Program-made: the position numbers and the translations under genes
Shown: piece by piece, positions 38,050 to 46,914 of the stretch
Layout: every line of letters begins with the position of its first letter
Numbering within the stretch: position 1 is the first letter of the stretch
The notes under the pieces: generated by a model
Database searches by the model: none
The model's input: only the letters and a program-made list of their open reading frames with translations
What the model was told of the DNA's origin: nothing
Origin: Micromonospora citrea
GTDB lineage: Bacteria; Actinomycetota; Actinomycetes; Mycobacteriales; Micromonosporaceae
Assembly (NCBI RefSeq): GCF_900090315.1
Contig: NZ_FMHZ01000002.1
Span: 3,512,501 to 3,576,500, forward strand
Direction: 5' to 3'
Length of the DNA: 64,000 nucleotides

Positions 38050-38499
38050 GTGGCTTCCCGCTCTGCCTTCGAAGGAACCGGCCGACCGGTGTCGACGCGG
38101 AGCGTCGGCGCCTGCCGTACCCGTCGAGAGCGACCTTACCCGGGTTGGCCGTCTCCCCGACATGTCATCTTCGCGCCGCTCTCGGCCCGGGCTGCCGGCA
38201 GGTGATCGACTTGTCCGGTTACGACCGTTGTCAGCCACGTTGCTGGCACATGTACTAGCCAATCTAGAGGTTGACCGCAAGTGCCCGCCGGTGGGGCCGG
38301 GCCGGTGTGCCGGCGACGCCGACGTCCGCCGGCTTTCCCCCCGGCCGTGCCGCCCATACTCAGCCGTACGGCTGGTTATCCACAGGGCCGTCCGGCGGCT
38401 GAGCGGCGAATCGCGAAGTTATCCACAGGCGCATCCCCAGGCTGGTGATCCTCGTTCACAGAGCGTGTGGACCATCCACCGGGCCGCCGGCGGCCTCCG
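38050..38499. other. murJ-pseudokinase spacer
   Basis: 450 bp without a clear gene; the pseudokinase frame may start within it. It contains three DnaA-box-like sequences at 38376-38474 and a modestly AT-richer stretch (about 38245-38280). Confidence 0.5.
38376..38474 (+). promoter_or_regulatory. DnaA-box cluster beside murJ
   Basis: Two perfect TTATCCACA boxes (38376-38384 and 38419-38427) and a reversed degenerate TGTGGACCA (38466-38474). The cluster lies just past the 3' end of murJ and upstream of the pseudokinase gene. Confidence 0.6.
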
Positions 38500-40251
38500 T
38501 CAGCGGCCCAGCCGGCGGCGGACCATCCCCACCACCTCGGTGATCTCGCCGATCCGCAGCGCCATCGCCAGCCCGAGGTACGTCCCGCCGATCACCGCGC
38601 CGCCGACCACGAGCTGGACGATGGCCTCCAGGCGGGTCGGCGTGTCGTCGCCGGGCAGCAGCTTGACCACGATCAGGCCCGCCACCGCCGCGCCGAGCGC
38701 CGCGACCACCACCCGGCCGAGGGTACGCATGATCCCGCCGAGCCCGATCCGGCCGACCCGGGGCCGGAGCAGCCAGGCCGAGGCGATCGCGGCGGCCACG
38801 TACGAGACCGTGTTTCCGATCATCATGCCGGCGCCGGCGAAGCTCGCCGAGAAGGCCACGAAGAGCACGACCTGCACCCCGATGCGCAGGGCCACCACCG
38901 GAATGTTGATCAGCGCCGGCGTGCGGGTGTCGGGCAGCGCGTAGAAGGCGAAGGTGAACAGCTGGCTCACCGCGAAGGGCACCAACGCCAGCGCGGCGGC
39001 CAGCAGCACCACGGAGGTGGCGGCGGCGTTGTCCTCGTTGAAGGCGCCGAACCGGAACAGGGTGAACGCGATCGGGGTGGCGAGGACGGCGTAGCAGACC
39101 GCGATCGGCGCGAGCACCGCGGTCACCGTCCGGGTGCCCCGGGACAGGTCGGCGGCGAGGTCGGCGTACCGGCCGTCGGCGGCGGCGGCGCTCATCCGGG
39201 GCATCAGCGCGGTGATGATCGAGACGGCGATGATGCCGTGCGCCATCATCAGCAGCAGGAAGACGTTGTTGTAGATCAGCGGGCCGGCGGCGTTCTCCCG
39301 GCCGGCCCGGTTCAGCAGGTTGAACAGCACGATCAGGCCGATCTGGCTGACCGCGACGTAGCAGAACATCCAGGCCCCGAGCCGGCCCAGCTCGCGCAGC
39401 CCGAGCTCCCGGAAGTCGAACCGGAACCTCCACCGGAAGCCGACCTTGCGCAGCGCCGGCAGCAGGCCGGCGACCTGGATCGCCACGCCGAGCAGGGTGC
39501 CGCCGCCGATCAGCAGGATCCGCCCGGCGGTCATCTCGCCCGGCTGCACGATCTCCGCGCCGAAGACCGCGATGTAGAGCCCGGCGGTGGCGATCACCAC
39601 GAGGTTGTTGAGGATCGGCGCCCACATCGGGGCGGCGAAGTGCCCCCGGGTGTTGAGCACCGCGCTGATCAGCGCGCTGAGCCCGGAGAAGAAGATGATC
39701 GGCAGCATCAGGCGACTCAGCGCCGTGACCAGAGCCGAGTAGTCGTTCGTCGACTCGCCGCTGCCGTAGAGCCAGGTCAACTGCGTGGCGAAGAGGACGG
39801 CGAGCAGGGCCGCCGCGCCGAGCGCGAGCACCGCGAGGGTGAGCAGCCGCTGGGTGTACGCCTGGCCGCCGTCGGCGTCGGCCTTGCGCCGGCGCACCAG
39901 CACCGGGATCAGCACGCTGGTCAGCACGCCACCGAGCAGGAACTCGTAGACCATCCCGGGCAGGATCTGCGCCGTGGTGTACGCGTCACCGACCAGCGCG
40001 CCGCCGAGCGCCGCCGCGATCACCAGGTTGCGCAGGAAGCCCGTACCCCGGCTGACGAGGCTGCCGATGGCCATCACCGCGCTGTTGGTCGCGGCGCTGG
40101 CCTCGCCCACCTGCTCCTGCGGCGGCGCGGTCGACTCCATGGCCGGCTGGTTCAGCGGCTCGGCGGAGATGAACGTGGCGCCGTCCGACGGCCGGCCGGG
40201 CGCGGCGCCGCCCTGTGCGGCGTTCGCGCTGCGGTAGAGACCGCCGCTCAT
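38500..40251 (-). CDS. murJ: lipid II flippase MurJ (MviN)
   Basis: 583 residues with GGAGG before ATG 40251. After a 45-residue Ala/Pro-rich N terminus come about 14 membrane helices of the MOP superfamily. The conserved SRGTGFLRNLVIAAALGGAL (helix 1) carries an arginine typical of the flippase cavity, and VYEFLLGGVLTSVLIPVLV follows. MurJ moves lipid-linked peptidoglycan precursors to the outer leaflet. The C terminus stops after the last helix, with the pseudokinase on the next gene. Confidence 0.94.
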   Translation of the reverse strand: MSGGLYRSANAAQGGAAPGRPSDGATFISAEPLNQPAMESTAPPQEQVGEASAATNSAVMAIGSLVSRGTGFLRNLVIAAALGGALVGDAYTTAQILPGMVYEFLLGGVLTSVLIPVLVRRRKADADGGQAYTQRLLTLAVLALGAAALLAVLFATQLTWLYGSGESTNDYSALVTALSRLMLPIIFFSGLSALISAVLNTRGHFAAPMWAPILNNLVVIATAGLYIAVFGAEIVQPGEMTAGRILLIGGGTLLGVAIQVAGLLPALRKVGFRWRFRFDFRELGLRELGRLGAWMFCYVAVSQIGLIVLFNLLNRAGRENAAGPLIYNNVFLLLMMAHGIIAVSIITALMPRMSAAAADGRYADLAADLSRGTRTVTAVLAPIAVCYAVLATPIAFTLFRFGAFNEDNAAATSVVLLAAALALVPFAVSQLFTFAFYALPDTRTPALINIPVVALRIGVQVVLFVAFSASFAGAGMMIGNTVSYVAAAIASAWLLRPRVGRIGLGGIMRTLGRVVVAALGAAVAGLIVVKLLPGDDTPTRLEAIVQLVVGGAVIGGTYLGLAMALRIGEITEVVGMVRRRLGR

Positions 40252-40383
40252 CTTGCGCCTCCAAGGCAGAGGGGTAGGTCCGAGCCGGGCACGGCCCGCA
40301 CGTCACAGACGATAGTCAACGGCCACCCGTTACCCGCGCCCGGCGGACCGCATCCCCGCCGGGACCGATAGTCTGGCGCTCCC

Positions 40384-41844
40384 ATGTCCGAAGCCTCCGC
40401 TCCCCACGCCGCCGACCGCCGCGAGCTCACCGCCGCGCAGCGCAACGCCGTCGCCGAACTGCTCCGCGTCTCCCCGGTCGCCGACGAGCTGGGCCGCCGG
40501 TTCGCCCGGGCCGGCCACGAGCTGCACCTGGTGGGCGGCTCGGTACGCGACGCCCTGCTCGGCCGCCTCGGCGACGACCTCGATTTCTGCACCGACGCGC
40601 ACCCCGACGAGACCCTGCGCGTCGTGCGCGGCTGGGCCGAGTCGATCTGGGAGACCGGCCGCGAGTTCGGCACCATCGGGTGCCAGCGCGACGGGCTGCG
40701 GCTGGAGATCACCACCTTCCGCGCCGAGTCGTACGACCAGGTCAGCCGCAACCCCGTCGTCGAGTACGGCACCGACCTCGCCGAGGACCTGCGGCGGCGC
40801 GACTTCACCATCAACGCGATGGCGGTCAGCCTGCCCGAGCACCGCTTCACCGACCCGCACGGCGGCCTGGACGACCTCGCCGCGAAGGTGATCCGCACCC
40901 CGGGCACCCCGGCGGAGTCGTTCGGCGACGACCCGCTGCGGATGCTGCGCGCGGCCCGGTTCGCCGCACAGCTGCGCTTCGCGGTGCATCCCGAGACGTA
41001 CGCGGCGATGACCCGGATGGCCGGCGACCTGGACCGGATCACGGCCGAGCGGATCCGTGACGAATTCACCAAGCTGCTCTGCGGCGCCGACCCGATCACG
41101 GGTCTGCGGCTGCTGGTCGACACCGGTCTCGCCGAGCGCTTCCTGCCCGAGCTGACCGGGCTCAAGCTGGAGATCGACGAGCACGCCCAGCACAAGGACG
41201 TCTACGAGCACACCCTCACGGTGGTCAGCAACGCCGTCTCGTACGAGACGGAGGGGCCGGACTTCATCCTGCGGATGGCCGCGCTGATGCACGACGTCGG
41301 CAAGCCGGCCACCAAGGCGGTCGGCACGGACGGCCGGGTCAGCTTCCACCACCACGAGGTGGTCGGCGCCCGGCTGACGAAGGCCCGGATGAAGGCGCTG
41401 CGCTACCCGAAGGAGATCACCTCCAAGGTCACCGCACTGGTCGCACTGCACCTGCGCTTCTACGGCTACGGCCGGGGCGAGTGGACCGACTCGGCGGTGC
41501 GCCGCTACGTCGCCGACGCCGGCGACCTGCTGCCGCGCCTGCACAAGCTGACCCGTTCGGACTGCACGACCCGCAACCGCCGCAAGGCGGCCCAGCTCGC
41601 CGCGGACTACGACGCGCTGGAGGAGCGGATCGCCCGGATCGCCGCCGAGGAGGACCTGGCGAGGGTCCGGCCCGACCTGGACGGCAACGCGATCATGGAG
41701 CTGCTCGGCGTGCCGCCGGGGCCGGTGGTCGGCCGGGCCTGGAAGCACCTCAAGGAGCTGCGACTGGAGCGCGGACCGCTGGACCGCGACGAGGCCGAGG
41801 CGGAGCTGCTGCGCTGGGCCCGCGACGAGGGCATCGTCGGCTAG
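40384..41844 (+). CDS. CCA tRNA nucleotidyltransferase
   Basis: 486 residues. Class II CCA-adding enzyme: LVGGSVRDALLGRLGDDLDF holds the GGSVRD motif and the catalytic DxD, and LRRRDFTINAMAVSL and RMLRAARFAAQLRF follow. The middle has an HD domain (ALMHDVGKPATKAV). It adds or repairs the 3' CCA of tRNAs; the tRNA-Ile in this window lacks an encoded CCA and would need it. It is divergent from murJ with a 132-bp spacer, the common actinobacterial order. Confidence 0.95.
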   Translation: MSEASAPHAADRRELTAAQRNAVAELLRVSPVADELGRRFARAGHELHLVGGSVRDALLGRLGDDLDFCTDAHPDETLRVVRGWAESIWETGREFGTIGCQRDGLRLEITTFRAESYDQVSRNPVVEYGTDLAEDLRRRDFTINAMAVSLPEHRFTDPHGGLDDLAAKVIRTPGTPAESFGDDPLRMLRAARFAAQLRFAVHPETYAAMTRMAGDLDRITAERIRDEFTKLLCGADPITGLRLLVDTGLAERFLPELTGLKLEIDEHAQHKDVYEHTLTVVSNAVSYETEGPDFILRMAALMHDVGKPATKAVGTDGRVSFHHHEVVGARLTKARMKALRYPKEITSKVTALVALHLRFYGYGRGEWTDSAVRRYVADAGDLLPRLHKLTRSDCTTRNRRKAAQLAADYDALEERIARIAAEEDLARVRPDLDGNAIMELLGVPPGPVVGRAWKHLKELRLERGPLDRDEAEAELLRWARDEGIVG

Positions 41845-41897
41845 TCCGGGCCGTGGTGGCCGCCGAGCCGGGGCTCGGGCGGAGGGTCGTATGACGA

Positions 41898-41992
41898 CGC
41901 TGTCGAGCTGAGTCGTCTGTGACATCAGGCATCGTCCGGGCCGCTCCGGCACCGGCCGGCGGTGAATCGTCTGCGACATCAGCTCGACAGCG
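41898..41992. mobile_element. 95-bp MITE-like or solo inverted-repeat element
   Basis: The 14-bp perfect terminal inverted repeats CGCTGTCGAGCTGA (41898-41911) and TCAGCTCGACAGCG (41979-41992) enclose a 15-bp direct repeat TCGTCTGYGACATCA (41913 and 41967). The ends look like transposon ends, but no transposase or clear target duplication is seen. Confidence 0.4.
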
Positions 41993-42101
41993 GCCCCGAG
42001 TGTGGATCCTCGCCGACGGACACCGTGACGATCCTGGTTGCGCCAGCGGTTACCCGATCATCGGTTGAAGACGAAGCACTGGGTAGGTCCGACCCAACCG
42101 T

Positions 42102-42144
42102 ACGAGCAGGGCGCCGCCCTATGGCGGGGACGGCGCCCTGTCGT
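42102..42144. terminator. bidirectional hairpin terminator
   Basis: CAGGGCGCCG (42107-42116) pairs with CGGCGCCCTG (42131-42140), and ACGA/TCGT extends the stem past a one-base bulge. It lies between the convergent CCA-enzyme and flotillin genes. Confidence 0.6.
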
Positions 42145-42175
42145 GCTCAGCGGACCGACCGCTGCCCGGGTGGCG

Positions 42176-43693
42176 TCAGCGGGTCTCGACCGCCGTGCCG
42201 TCGACCGGCGGCTTGCCGTTGCCGGGAGCCGACGCCGCCGAGCCGAGCTTCGCCAGCAGGCCGGCCAGGTCGATGCCGGTCAGGTCGCTGCCGAGCTGGA
42301 GCCCCTGGGCGACGTTGCCCGCCACCGACTTCGTCAGGGACGAGGCGCCGTCGGTCGAGATGACGGTCATCTTGTCGATCGCGCCGATCGGGGCGCTGGC
42401 CGCCTCGACGACCTGCGGCAGCACCTTGACCAGCAGGTCCAGCACGGCGGCCTCGCCGTACGCCGCGAAGGCCTCGGCCTTGCGGGCCATCGCGTCGGCC
42501 TCGGCCTGGCCCTTGGCCAGGATGGCTGCGGCCTCGGCCGCACCCTCCCGCTCGACCGCCTCGGCGATGGCGGAACGCCGGCGCTGCTCGGCCTCACCCT
42601 CCTTGGCGCCCTCGATCGCGTTGGCCTCGGCCAGCGCGGCCCGGCGGGCCCGCTCGCCCTCACCGGTGAGTTTGGCCTGCTCGGCGGCGGCCTGGGCGGC
42701 CGCGATGACGGCCTGACGTTGCGCGTCGGCGTTCAACACGGCCGCGTTGCGGGCCGCCTCGGCCTCCTGCTCCACCTTGTAGCGGGCGGCGTCGGCCGGC
42801 TTGCGCACCTCGGTGTCGAGCTGACGCTGCTTGAGTTCGGCGTTGCGCTCAGCCACCTTCTGCTGCTCGGAGAGGATCGCCTGGTCCCGCTCGGCCTGGG
42901 CGAGCGGCCCAGCCGCCGCCGACCTGGCCTTGGCCGCGTCGATCTCGGCCTGGATGGCGGCCTGCTTGAGCGACAGGTTCCGGTTGGCCTCGGCGATGGC
43001 CTCCTCGGCGAGCAGCCGCTCCTGCTCGGCCTGCTGGCGGGCGCGCGCCTCGGCGATCGCCGCGTCCTTGAGCACCCGGGCCGCCTCCGGCCGGCCCAGG
43101 TCCTGCAGGTAGGAGCCCTCGGTCAGGATGTCCTGGAGCTGGAAGGTGTCCAGCACCAGGCCCTGGTTGGTCATCGAGTGCTCGGCCTCCTCGGCGACCG
43201 CGCTGGCGAACGCAGCCCGGTCTCCGATGACCTCCTCGACGGTGAGCCGGCCGACGATCGAGCGCAGCGCGCCGGCGAGCACCTCCCGCGTGAAGTCCTC
43301 GATCTCGTCCTGCTGGTGCAGGAAGCGCTGGGCGGCGGCCCGGATCGCGTCCTCGGTGCCGCCGACCTTGACGATCGCGACGCCGTGCAGGTCGGCGCGG
43401 ATGCCCTGCTTGCTGACCGCGCCGTGGATGTCGACGTTGATCCGGCGGCTGGACAGGTCGAGCGACTGGAGCTTCTGCACCACGGGCAGGACGAAGACCG
43501 AGGCGCCGAGCACGACCTTCTGCCCGGACATGTCGGTCGACCTGCCGCCGTCGGCGGTCTGGGTGGTGCGGCCCTTGCGGCCGGTGACGATGAAGGCCTC
43601 GTTCGGGCCGGCGACCTTGATCCGGGAGAGCACGAAGAGCACGAGCAGGAGGACGAGGAGGACCGCGCCGCCGATGGCGATGAGCAGGGGCAT
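42176..43693 (-). CDS. flotillin/SPFH-domain protein (YqiK/FloT-like)
   Basis: 505 residues. An N-terminal membrane helix (about 2-22) is followed by an SPFH/Band-7 domain (FVLPVVQKLQSLDLSSRRIN) and a long helical Ala/Glu-rich coiled coil (about 220-420) with EAEA-type repeats typical of flotillins. The conserved C-terminal segment is AVLDLLVKVLPQVVEAASAP. Flotillins scaffold membrane microdomains and affect secretion and cell-wall enzymes. It is 28 bp downstream of the NfeD-like gene; this nfeD-flotillin pairing is a known conserved operon. Confidence 0.92.
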   Translation of the reverse strand: MPLLIAIGGAVLLVLLLVLFVLSRIKVAGPNEAFIVTGRKGRTTQTADGGRSTDMSGQKVVLGASVFVLPVVQKLQSLDLSSRRINVDIHGAVSKQGIRADLHGVAIVKVGGTEDAIRAAAQRFLHQQDEIEDFTREVLAGALRSIVGRLTVEEVIGDRAAFASAVAEEAEHSMTNQGLVLDTFQLQDILTEGSYLQDLGRPEAARVLKDAAIAEARARQQAEQERLLAEEAIAEANRNLSLKQAAIQAEIDAAKARSAAAGPLAQAERDQAILSEQQKVAERNAELKQRQLDTEVRKPADAARYKVEQEAEAARNAAVLNADAQRQAVIAAAQAAAEQAKLTGEGERARRAALAEANAIEGAKEGEAEQRRRSAIAEAVEREGAAEAAAILAKGQAEADAMARKAEAFAAYGEAAVLDLLVKVLPQVVEAASAPIGAIDKMTVISTDGASSLTKSVAGNVAQGLQLGSDLTGIDLAGLLAKLGSAASAPGNGKPPVDGTAVETR

Positions 43694-43721
43694 GTGACCG
43701 TCCTGTGTTCTATGAGGGGGT

Positions 43722-44234
43722 TCAGTAGGTTTCGACGTGCACGCTGGTCTCGCTGAGCGCCTCGACCACGAAGATCTGGGCGCCGACCGGGATCGGCCGG
43801 TCGGCGCGGGCGTTGAGCTTGACCGGCTGGCCGGCGACCCGGACCCGGACCTCGCCGTAACCGTCGGCGGGGACCGGGGTGACGACGAGGCCGAGGGCGC
43901 CGACCAGGTGGTGCCGGGTGGGGGTGGGGTCGGTGCGCATGTCGCGGGCCGCCCGGCTCAGCCGGGACGCCGCCCACGCGGTGGGCACGCCCGCGACGAC
44001 GCCGCCGGCCACCGCCGCCGCGATCATCGCGGGGGTACGCCCACCGAGCAGTTCGTTGACGATCGCGGCGCCGAAGCCGAGCGCGCCCGCGAACCCGGCG
44101 ACCGCCTCCACCGACACCGGGCCGTCGAAGTCCGGGTTGCCGAGGTGGAACAGCTCGGTGCCGAGCAGGGCGAACGCGAGCACCGCGACGCCCGCTCCGC
44201 CGATGATGAGGAAGATCAGTGTCCCCGTGGCCAC
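43722..44234 (-). CDS. NfeD-like membrane protein
   Basis: 170 residues from GTG 44234; a TTG at 44261 is also possible and neither has a strong ribosome site. Helices lie at about 3-25, 45-62 and 70-92. A C-terminal OB-fold domain of the NfeD type follows (GALGLVVTPVPADGYGEVRV, then PVGAQIFVVEALSETSVHVE). NfeD proteins are partners of SPFH/flotillin proteins in membrane domains, matching the next gene. Confidence 0.85.
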   Translation of the reverse strand: MATGTLIFLIIGGAGVAVLAFALLGTELFHLGNPDFDGPVSVEAVAGFAGALGFGAAIVNELLGGRTPAMIAAAVAGGVVAGVPTAWAASRLSRAARDMRTDPTPTRHHLVGALGLVVTPVPADGYGEVRVRVAGQPVKLNARADRPIPVGAQIFVVEALSETSVHVETY

Positions 44235-44337
44235 GCCCGGCACGGTATCGACACCGCGCAACGTGCCATCACCGAACCGCAGGTGAGCGCGCTCGGGTCC
44301 CGCCGACGGCGCCTACCTCGTGGGCGGGCCGGCCGGT

Positions 44338-44388
44338 GCACGCCGACGGGGCGGCGCAGGCCGACGCGGTGTCGGCGTGCGCCGCCCC
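44338..44388. terminator. overlapping GC stems, possible terminator of the S9 peptidase
   Basis: Two perfect stems interleave: GCACGCCGAC (44338-44347) with GTCGGCGTGC (44371-44380), and GGGGCGGCGCA (44348-44358) with TGCGCCGCCCC (44378-44388). They are mutually exclusive or pseudoknot-forming. They lie about 60 nt beyond the stop of the leftward S9 gene. Confidence 0.4.
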
Positions 44389-44447
44389 TGGGCGGAACGA
44401 GCTGCTGGAGGGGCGTGGCGCCCCTCGGCGTGCCAGCGGTGTCGCGC

Positions 44448-46724
44448 TCAGGCGAACATCTCGCCGAGCATCTCGGGGTCGATGGCGATGGGAGCGGGAC
44501 GGTATGCGGGCGGCTGCGCGCCCGTCAGCTCGCGTACCAGGAAGTCCCAGGCGCGCTTGCGGACGTAGTGCAGGCAGTCGATGAAGGTGTGTTCGGCGCC
44601 GGGCACGATGAGCAGCTCGAAGTCCTTCTCGGCGGCGATCAGCCGGTCGGCCAGCCGCAGCGTCTGGTCCGGGTGGACCTGGTCGTCCAACGCGCCGTGG
44701 ACGAGCAGCAGCCTGCCCGCCAACCGGTCCGCCCGGTCCACGTTCGAGGAGCGGGCCCAGGCCTCGGGGTTGTCCGCGCCGTCATAGGCCTCCACGAAGC
44801 CCAGGTTGAAGTGGCGGGCGTCGTGCGAGCCGGCGAGGGCGACGCCCGCCTTGTAGACCTCGGGGAAGTCGAGCATCGCCCGTACGGCGGCGAACCCACC
44901 GCCGGAGTGGCCGAACGTCCCCACCCGGTCCAGGTCCATCCACGGGCGGGTCCGGGCCAGCTCCCGCAGCGCCGCGACGTGGTCGGCCAGGCCGCCCGCG
45001 TCGGCCAGGTGGCCGTACGAGGCGTCGTGGAAGGACTTGCTCCGCCCCGGGGTGCCTCGCCCGTCGAGCGCGATCACCACGAAGCCCAGGGCTGCGAGAG
45101 GCTCCGCGTCGAGGCCCATCCCGCCGGGGTCGAAGCCGGGGGCGACCCGGGCGACCTGCGGGCCGGGATAGAGGGTGTCCACTACCGGGTAACGCCGGGA
45201 GGGGTCGAACCCCCGCGGCCGGTACAGCACCCCGTAGACGTCCGTAACCCCGTCGGCCGCCTTGACGCGGAACCGTTCCGGCGGCGTCCAGCCGGTGGCG
45301 GCGAGCCCGGTGATGTCGGCGCGCTCCAGCTCGACCAGCACCTGCCCGGTCCAGTCCCGGACGCGGGACACCGGCGGGGTGTCGACCGAGGAGGCGGAGT
45401 CGATGAAGTACCCGGCGTTCTCCGGCATCGTGACGACGTGGTCCAGGCCGTCGTCGGTCAGCGTGGCGAAACCGGAGCCGTCCAGACCGACCCGGCACAC
45501 CGTGCGCCGGTACGGGTCCTCGTCGACCAGCCCGGAGGCGGTGAAGTAGACGACCCGCCGGGCCTCGTCGACGTGCAGGATCTGCCGCACCGCCCACTGC
45601 CCGGCGGTGACCTGCCCGAGCAGCGCCCCGGTGTGCAGGTCGTAGCGATAGAGGTGACCCCAGTCGTCCCGCTGCGAATACCACAGCACCTCGTCGGCCA
45701 GCACCCGCACGATCGGCGGCTCGTACGCCCACTGGTTGGGCTCCACGCGGGTGGGGCCGGTCTCGCTGATCACGGTGGTGACCTCGCCGGTGCCCGGGTC
45801 GAGGCGGCGCAGGGTGAGCGTGCGTCGGTCGCGGGGCTGGTCGAGGTAGTACACCGCCGAGCCGTCCTGAGCCCACCAGGCCCACCTGGTCGCGATCGGC
45901 GACATCTGCGGCATGAGCAGCGGCTCGGCCTGTGCGCGGACCATCGTGCCCTCGGCCACGTCCAGCACGACCAGTTCCGCCCGCGGCACGTTCTCGTCCC
46001 CGGGGTACGCGTACCGCTGGGTGCGCAGCAGGGGCGCGTCGCCGTCGGCGGGCCTGGCCTCGACGAGGTGGGTCTGCCGGACGCCGCGTTCGTCGGTTCG
46101 ATGCGTCAGCACCTTGGTCGAGTCGGGCGACCAGGCCACCACGGGCGGCAGGTGCGGCAGGCCGAACTTGCGCAACAGCGTGCCGTTGCTCGTGCAGTCC
46201 GGTCCGGAGCCGTACCGGTGGTCGGGCTCGCCGTCGGTGGTCAGCGCCCACTCGCGGCCGTCGACCAGCGAGCGCGCCCAGAGGTCGTGCCCCCGCAGCG
46301 ACACCGCGACCTTGCGGTCGGGTGAGGGCACCTCCAGCGGGTTGCCCGGCGGCGTGGCCTTGGCCCGCTCGCAGGAGTAGCCGTCCAGCTCGCAGCGCCA
46401 GTGCTCGCCGTACGCGTCGAACTCCACGGCGTTTCCGGCCAGCTCGATGGCCATGAACGGCAGGGCCTCCGGGTCGACCTCCTGCCCGGTGGCGGTGGCG
46501 AGAGCGGCGGCGAGCCGGGCGTGGTCGAACGCCGGGCGGCGGGTGCCCGCCGTCGGGTCGACCAGCACGAACCGCCTGCCGACGCCGTTGCTCACGGCGT
46601 ACCAGAAACGGGCGCCTCCGTCGATCCATCGCGGTCTGACCCTGTCGCCCACGACGAGTTCGCCAGGGCGGGCGGACCGGCGCAGGAGCCGCTCGGCGGC
46701 CTGATAGTCCTGGCTGGTTGTCAT
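44448..46724 (-). CDS. S9 family peptidase (dipeptidyl peptidase IV-like)
   Basis: 758 residues from ATG 46724 with GAGGAAGGA upstream. The N-terminal half is a beta-propeller of the DPP IV type (HDLWARSLVDGREWALTTDG and following blades). The C-terminal half is the alpha/beta-hydrolase: nucleophile GTFGHSGGGFAAVRAML, Asp in LLVHGALDDQVHPDQTLRLA, His in IVPGAEHTFIDCL. No signal peptide is seen, so it is probably cytoplasmic. It cleaves peptides, likely after proline, though specificity is inferred only from the family. Confidence 0.9.
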   Translation of the reverse strand: MTTSQDYQAAERLLRRSARPGELVVGDRVRPRWIDGGARFWYAVSNGVGRRFVLVDPTAGTRRPAFDHARLAAALATATGQEVDPEALPFMAIELAGNAVEFDAYGEHWRCELDGYSCERAKATPPGNPLEVPSPDRKVAVSLRGHDLWARSLVDGREWALTTDGEPDHRYGSGPDCTSNGTLLRKFGLPHLPPVVAWSPDSTKVLTHRTDERGVRQTHLVEARPADGDAPLLRTQRYAYPGDENVPRAELVVLDVAEGTMVRAQAEPLLMPQMSPIATRWAWWAQDGSAVYYLDQPRDRRTLTLRRLDPGTGEVTTVISETGPTRVEPNQWAYEPPIVRVLADEVLWYSQRDDWGHLYRYDLHTGALLGQVTAGQWAVRQILHVDEARRVVYFTASGLVDEDPYRRTVCRVGLDGSGFATLTDDGLDHVVTMPENAGYFIDSASSVDTPPVSRVRDWTGQVLVELERADITGLAATGWTPPERFRVKAADGVTDVYGVLYRPRGFDPSRRYPVVDTLYPGPQVARVAPGFDPGGMGLDAEPLAALGFVVIALDGRGTPGRSKSFHDASYGHLADAGGLADHVAALRELARTRPWMDLDRVGTFGHSGGGFAAVRAMLDFPEVYKAGVALAGSHDARHFNLGFVEAYDGADNPEAWARSSNVDRADRLAGRLLLVHGALDDQVHPDQTLRLADRLIAAEKDFELLIVPGAEHTFIDCLHYVRKRAWDFLVRELTGAQPPAYRPAPIAIDPEMLGEMFA

Positions 46725-46914
46725 CTGGTTGTCCTTCCTCAGGTCGGTGCGGGCACGGGGGGTGCCCGGTGGTGCCGTCACGGCTGATGTGACGAGGAGG
46801 CGGCGTGAGCGAGGTGCCGGGCGTCGTGCGGGCCGGCCGCTGTCCGCGCGGTCAGGGATCGGGCGAGGGGTGTCGCCGTCGTCGTCGTGGACCCTGGCGG
46901 TCGGGGCGTCGGCT

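Larger units (their letters stand above)
41845..42175. other. spacer with small inverted-repeat element and terminator
   Basis: 331 bp between convergent genes. It holds a 95-bp inverted-repeat structure (41898-41992) and a bidirectional hairpin terminator (42102-42144). No reading frame is credible. Confidence 0.6.
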
